A DNA stretch of 63,980 bases. It comes from Salinicola rhizosphaerae (GTDB lineage: Bacteria; Pseudomonadota; Gammaproteobacteria; Pseudomonadales; Halomonadaceae). The notes under the pieces were generated by a model. That model searched no databases. It was not told the DNA's origin and was given only the letters and a program-made list of their open reading frames with translations. The stretch is taken from assembly GCF_014652715.1 (NCBI RefSeq), contig NZ_BMZI01000007.1, positions 128,275-192,254 of the forward strand, given 5' to 3'. Of the stretch, positions 61,322 through 63,980 are shown piece after piece (the stretch's first letter is position 1; every line of letters begins with the position of its first letter). Made by a program: the position numbers and the translations under genes.

Positions 61322-61345
61322 AAAAAACCCGGCCACGGGGCCGGG
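61322..61345 (-). terminator. Rho-independent terminator of the SRAP gene
   Basis: On the minus strand a seven-base CCCGGCC stem around a four-base loop is followed by six T residues, about 100 bases past the yedK stop. Confidence 0.85.
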
Positions 61346-61448
61346 AATCAGATCGCAGAGAACCGGTGCCCCGGCCCTGAAAGTGAATATAGGTAACGCG
61401 ATAGATACACGATGTAGCAGATTGCCGCCGCGTGCTGTGGGTGATCGC

Positions 61449-62111
61449 TTACAGCGGATTGATCAGCGCCGCGTTACGATCGTCACCAGGTTTGTTGACT
61501 GCCGTGCTCACAGTCCAATGCTCGATCAGCGACGCATCAACATGCCGAGTGACGCCACGGATGGCGTCGCGCTCTGTGAAGTGCGGGTCGAGCCACGGCT
61601 CGAGCGAGTCGTCGGAAAGTGCCAGCGGCATTCGGTCGTGAACCTCACGAGCACTACCCCGCGCGGGCTCGGTGATGATCGCGACGCCAGGCGGCAGATC
61701 GTCGCCGCGCTCGGTCCAGATGCCGGCGAGATAAAGCGTCTGCCGGTCGGTGCGCGTTAGATAGTGCGGCTGCTTGCGACCATCGACCAATAGCCACTCA
61801 TACCAGCCGTCCGCTGGAATCAGGCAGCGGTGGCGCTGGAACGCCGGCGCGAAGTATTTGGAGGTGGCCACGGTTTCGGCCTTGGCGTTGATCGGCTGCG
61901 GGGCTTTAGCATCGGCCCAATGCGGCCGATAGCCCCACCAGAGCCGGTCGATCGTGACTGGCGCATCGTCGTCTGCACGGCGTGCGACGCTGATCAACGT
62001 GCCCGGCGGCACGTTGTAGCGAGGCTCGACGTCAGCGAAGAGGTCAGGCTGATGGACAGCCTCGGCGAGCGCTGAGAAGTCGAGGGAATGAAAGGCGAAT
62101 CTTCCGCACAT
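61449..62111 (-). CDS. yedK: SRAP-family protein (YedK/HMCES), abasic-site crosslinker
   Basis: The 220-residue protein begins MCGRFAF. Its Cys2 forms a thiazolidine bond with abasic sites in single-stranded DNA. The other conserved residues are present: Asn in PRYNVPP, Glu in PADGWYEW and His in REVHDRMPLAL. SRAP proteins protect abasic sites at replication forks. It is divergent from a HEPN gene with only 40 bases between the starts. No LexA box is visible in that space. Confidence 0.95.
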   Translation of the reverse strand: MCGRFAFHSLDFSALAEAVHQPDLFADVEPRYNVPPGTLISVARRADDDAPVTIDRLWWGYRPHWADAKAPQPINAKAETVATSKYFAPAFQRHRCLIPADGWYEWLLVDGRKQPHYLTRTDRQTLYLAGIWTERGDDLPPGVAIITEPARGSAREVHDRMPLALSDDSLEPWLDPHFTERDAIRGVTRHVDASLIEHWTVSTAVNKPGDDRNAALINPL

Positions 62112-62151
62112 GGTGTAAAAAACAACGTCGAGAAACAGGGGAACACTGACA

Positions 62152-62814
62152 ATGTCGAACTACCAAAAATTCCAAGATAGCATAGCCGCTGCAGACCAAC
62201 TTGTAGATATGTATAAGGAATTACGGCGATCAAGAGATATTGGCGCCAGGGGAAGGCTAGATGAAGCAAATTCAGATCTACTTTGGCTACCGAGGTCTGC
62301 TGTAGTTGCCTCTCTATCAGCATTAGACTCTTATATACACGGAGTTTTGTATGAAAAGATTCCCGAAAAAATGAGGAACAACGAAGTCTCAACATCCCTA
62401 GCTAATGCAATGTCATCCATAATCCCTATAAAAAATGCAGACGGCTTCAAGAAAGCACTTCCAATGATATCATCAAGCAGCTCAATCGAAGCACTGACAA
62501 AAAAGCTCGAATCAGAAACCTTGTCATTTCTTTCATACCAAGCCCCAGAAAAGATAATAAAAGGATATTCATTGATCGGGCATGATAATATTTTTGACGA
62601 GCTCTCCAAGATATGGCAAGGCCCGCGATCAACGGAAAAGGAGCTGAAGGATAAACTCGAGGGCTATGTAAAAAGGCGCAACCAGATAGCCCACGAAGGA
62701 GATCGAGAATCCAATGGCTCTCCACGACCCATGCAACCAGCCTATGCCAATGACTGCAAAACCTTTATTGAGAGCCTTGCAGCGAGACTAGATCGCATAG
62801 TGTATCTGCATTGA
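62152..62814 (+). CDS. HEPN-domain protein (RiboL-PSP-like), possible RNase/toxin
   Basis: The 220-residue protein is helical, with the HEPN layout. The N-terminal part has LPRSAVVASLSALDSYIHGV. The C-terminal part has YVKRRNQIAHEGD, which fits the RxxxxH active site of HEPN RNases. Such proteins often cleave RNA in anti-phage or toxin-antitoxin systems. The gene is visibly AT-rich compared with its neighbours, so it is recently acquired. No clear antitoxin gene is adjacent; yedK lies 40 bases away on the other strand. Confidence 0.75.
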   Translation: MSNYQKFQDSIAAADQLVDMYKELRRSRDIGARGRLDEANSDLLWLPRSAVVASLSALDSYIHGVLYEKIPEKMRNNEVSTSLANAMSSIIPIKNADGFKKALPMISSSSSIEALTKKLESETLSFLSYQAPEKIIKGYSLIGHDNIFDELSKIWQGPRSTEKELKDKLEGYVKRRNQIAHEGDRESNGSPRPMQPAYANDCKTFIESLAARLDRIVYLH

Positions 62815-62942
62815 TGTATTTGCCATGTCCAACTTAGGAGTAAATTAGCCGCCTCCGCGGTGTCGCACCACCCACTCCGATCACTAATTTCTATTACGAA
62901 TACTCCGCTGTCCAACTCTCTCTGATCACCTATGTCACTCGA

Positions 62943-63734
62943 TCAGAATAGGCCAGCGGGCTCGCTGGCCATGTCCCAGTTGAAGATGAGCACCTCTTTC
63001 GCGTCCTGCCCCTTGCCGCCGCCTACGGTGTAACGGATGCCTGTCGACTCGATGTGATAGTCGGCGAAGATTCGGCGCACTTCGGGATGGTCATTCAGTG
63101 AAATGATTGCCTTACCCTTGATCCGGCCAATCATATCGGCGAGCTGATCGTACTGCTCTACGCCAAAATCGACGCCATAGCCGGCGGTCTCCCAATAGGG
63201 CGGGTCCATGTAAAACAGTGTATGGGGGCGATCGTATCGCTCGACGCACTCCTGCCGTGACAGATGCTCGATGTACGTGCTCGAGAGACGAAGATGCGCC
63301 GCCGAAAGCGATTCCTCGAGCCGCAGCAGGTTGAGCCCAGGTGGCGCCGTTGTCGCCGTCCCGAACGCCTGCCCCTCGATCTTTGCACCGAATGCCAGCT
63401 GCTGCAGGTAGTAGAACCTGGCAGCGCGCTGGATGTCGGTCAGCGTTTCCGGGCGCGTCATCTGCTGCCATTCGAAGATTTGCCGACTCGACAGCGCCCA
63501 CTTGAACTGACGAACGAACTCCTCGAGGTGGTTCTGGACGACGCGATAGAGATTGACCAGGTCGCCGTTGACGTCGTTGATCACTTCGACGTCGGCCGGC
63601 TGCTGGCGAAGGAAATACAGTGCCGCGCCGCCGGCGAACGGCTCGACGTAGCACTGATGCGAGGGCATGAGGGGAAAGATGCGATCAGCCAGACGACGCT
63701 TGCCGCCCATCCAGGGAATGATTGGTGTTGCCAC
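62943..63734 (-). CDS. dam: DNA adenine methylase (Dam family), GTG start inside com
   Basis: The 263-residue class D12 methylase has the SAM loop PWMGGKRRLADRIFPLMP, the FAGGAALYF motif and the catalytic DPPYWETAGYG. It methylates adenine at N6, with a target such as GATC likely but not shown. The GTG start at 63734 has GGAG before it and lies inside the com coding region. It probably stems from a phage, since chromosomal dam genes usually start with ATG and stand alone. Confidence 0.88.
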   Translation of the reverse strand: MATPIIPWMGGKRRLADRIFPLMPSHQCYVEPFAGGAALYFLRQQPADVEVINDVNGDLVNLYRVVQNHLEEFVRQFKWALSSRQIFEWQQMTRPETLTDIQRAARFYYLQQLAFGAKIEGQAFGTATTAPPGLNLLRLEESLSAAHLRLSSTYIEHLSRQECVERYDRPHTLFYMDPPYWETAGYGVDFGVEQYDQLADMIGRIKGKAIISLNDHPEVRRIFADYHIESTGIRYTVGGGKGQDAKEVLIFNWDMASEPAGLF

Positions 63735-63879
63735 GAGGGTTTCTCCGGGGTCCGGGGCTCGTGGCCCTCTGAGTATGAAAGTGCCCGCAGCGCGGGCATT
63801 TGATTTCGAGTAGCTGGAATTCGCTGGCACGGGCCAGCATGCGGTTACAGCGACCGCATCGGATTTCATTGATTGCCAT
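63685..63879 (-). CDS. com: Mu-like Com zinc-finger translational activator
   Basis: The 64-residue protein has the Com pattern: RCGRCNRMLARA with a CxxC pair, then LEIKCPRCGHFHTQRA with a second CxxC. In phage Mu, Com binds the mom message and opens its start. Here com overlaps the Dam methylase gene by 50 bases and reads in the same strand and order, so it likely controls the methylase in the same way. The rest of the sequence is short and low in conservation. Confidence 0.88.
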   Translation of the reverse strand: MAINEIRCGRCNRMLARASEFQLLEIKCPRCGHFHTQRATSPGPRRNPRGNTNHSLDGRQASSG

Positions 63880-63921
63880 GTCAAGCCTGTTGTCGCGGGG
63901 ACTGTTGGCCTAGACTCGCTT

Positions 63922-63937
63922 CGCCTCGCGCGAGGCG
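63922..63937. repeat. 16-base GC palindrome upstream of com
   Basis: CGCCTCGCGCGAGGCG is a perfect palindrome about 43 bases before the com start. It could be a regulatory site or a hairpin. Nothing else is clear in 63880-63980. Confidence 0.6.
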
Positions 63938-63980
63938 GGGAGCCCTGGCCGGCTTGCAGGCGTGCTCTGCATGTTGGGGC

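Overview
The window looks like chromosomal DNA of a GC-rich gammaproteobacterium, most likely a halophile of the Halomonadaceae (Halomonas, Salinicola or Kushneria type). This is inferred from gene content and codon use (long LeuA, YajQ, YeaC, YbaN, DUF1853, UmuDC, a PQQ dehydrogenase and many catabolic operons); no rRNA gene or other decisive marker is present. Most start codons were chosen by Shine-Dalgarno position.

From 1 to about 52.9 kb the DNA is ordinary dense core or metabolic sequence. 1-11 kb: ExoD-like and TM2 membrane proteins, a cold-shock protein, a yeast-FCY1-type cytosine deaminase, a YegS lipid kinase, Bcr/CflA, MgtC and FNT transporters, leuA with a divergent Lrp regulator, and a TctC/HpaI pair. 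11-20 kb: small regulatory or surface genes, nfo, an aldA-gldA pair and pepN. 20-31 kb: ygiD, then a complete 2-furoate operon (hmfABCDE plus a BenE-type carrier and an AraC regulator) that should turn 2-furoic acid into 2-oxoglutarate. 31-38 kb: yajQ, a GNAT, an ATP-grasp ligase, a glpG-yeaC-DUF2797 operon, a metallophosphoesterase and nadK. 38-47 kb: a PQQ dehydrogenase with a separate small membrane protein, then a DUF3100 carrier / M20 amidohydrolase / beta-hydroxyacid dehydrogenase / aldehyde dehydrogenase / VOC operon. 47-53 kb: a LysR regulator, a cell-wall hydrolase, an EamA exporter and a run of very small genes, including a 52-aa YqaE and a 42-aa basic protein.

At about 53.13 kb lies a broken tRNA-Gly (5' half only). 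Beyond it the character changes to an accessory, prophage-like region without virion genes: a secreted nuclease with a ComEA-like helix-hairpin-helix, a decayed second copy of its N-terminal part, an AT-rich two-gene module (DUF4747 plus a four-helix membrane protein, laid out like lambda rexAB), an AntA/AntB-P22AR antirepressor, two zinc-ribbon miniproteins, a LexA-controlled operon of an uncharacterised 82-aa protein with umuD and umuC, a SRAP/YedK peptidase, an AT-rich HEPN protein, and a Com-Dam pair in which the methylase start lies inside com.

The best candidates for something undescribed are the DUF4747/membrane-protein module (possible abortive-infection system), the SOS-induced 82-aa gene fused into the umuDC operon, the HEPN protein back-to-back with the SRAP gene, and the Com-controlled Dam methylase.
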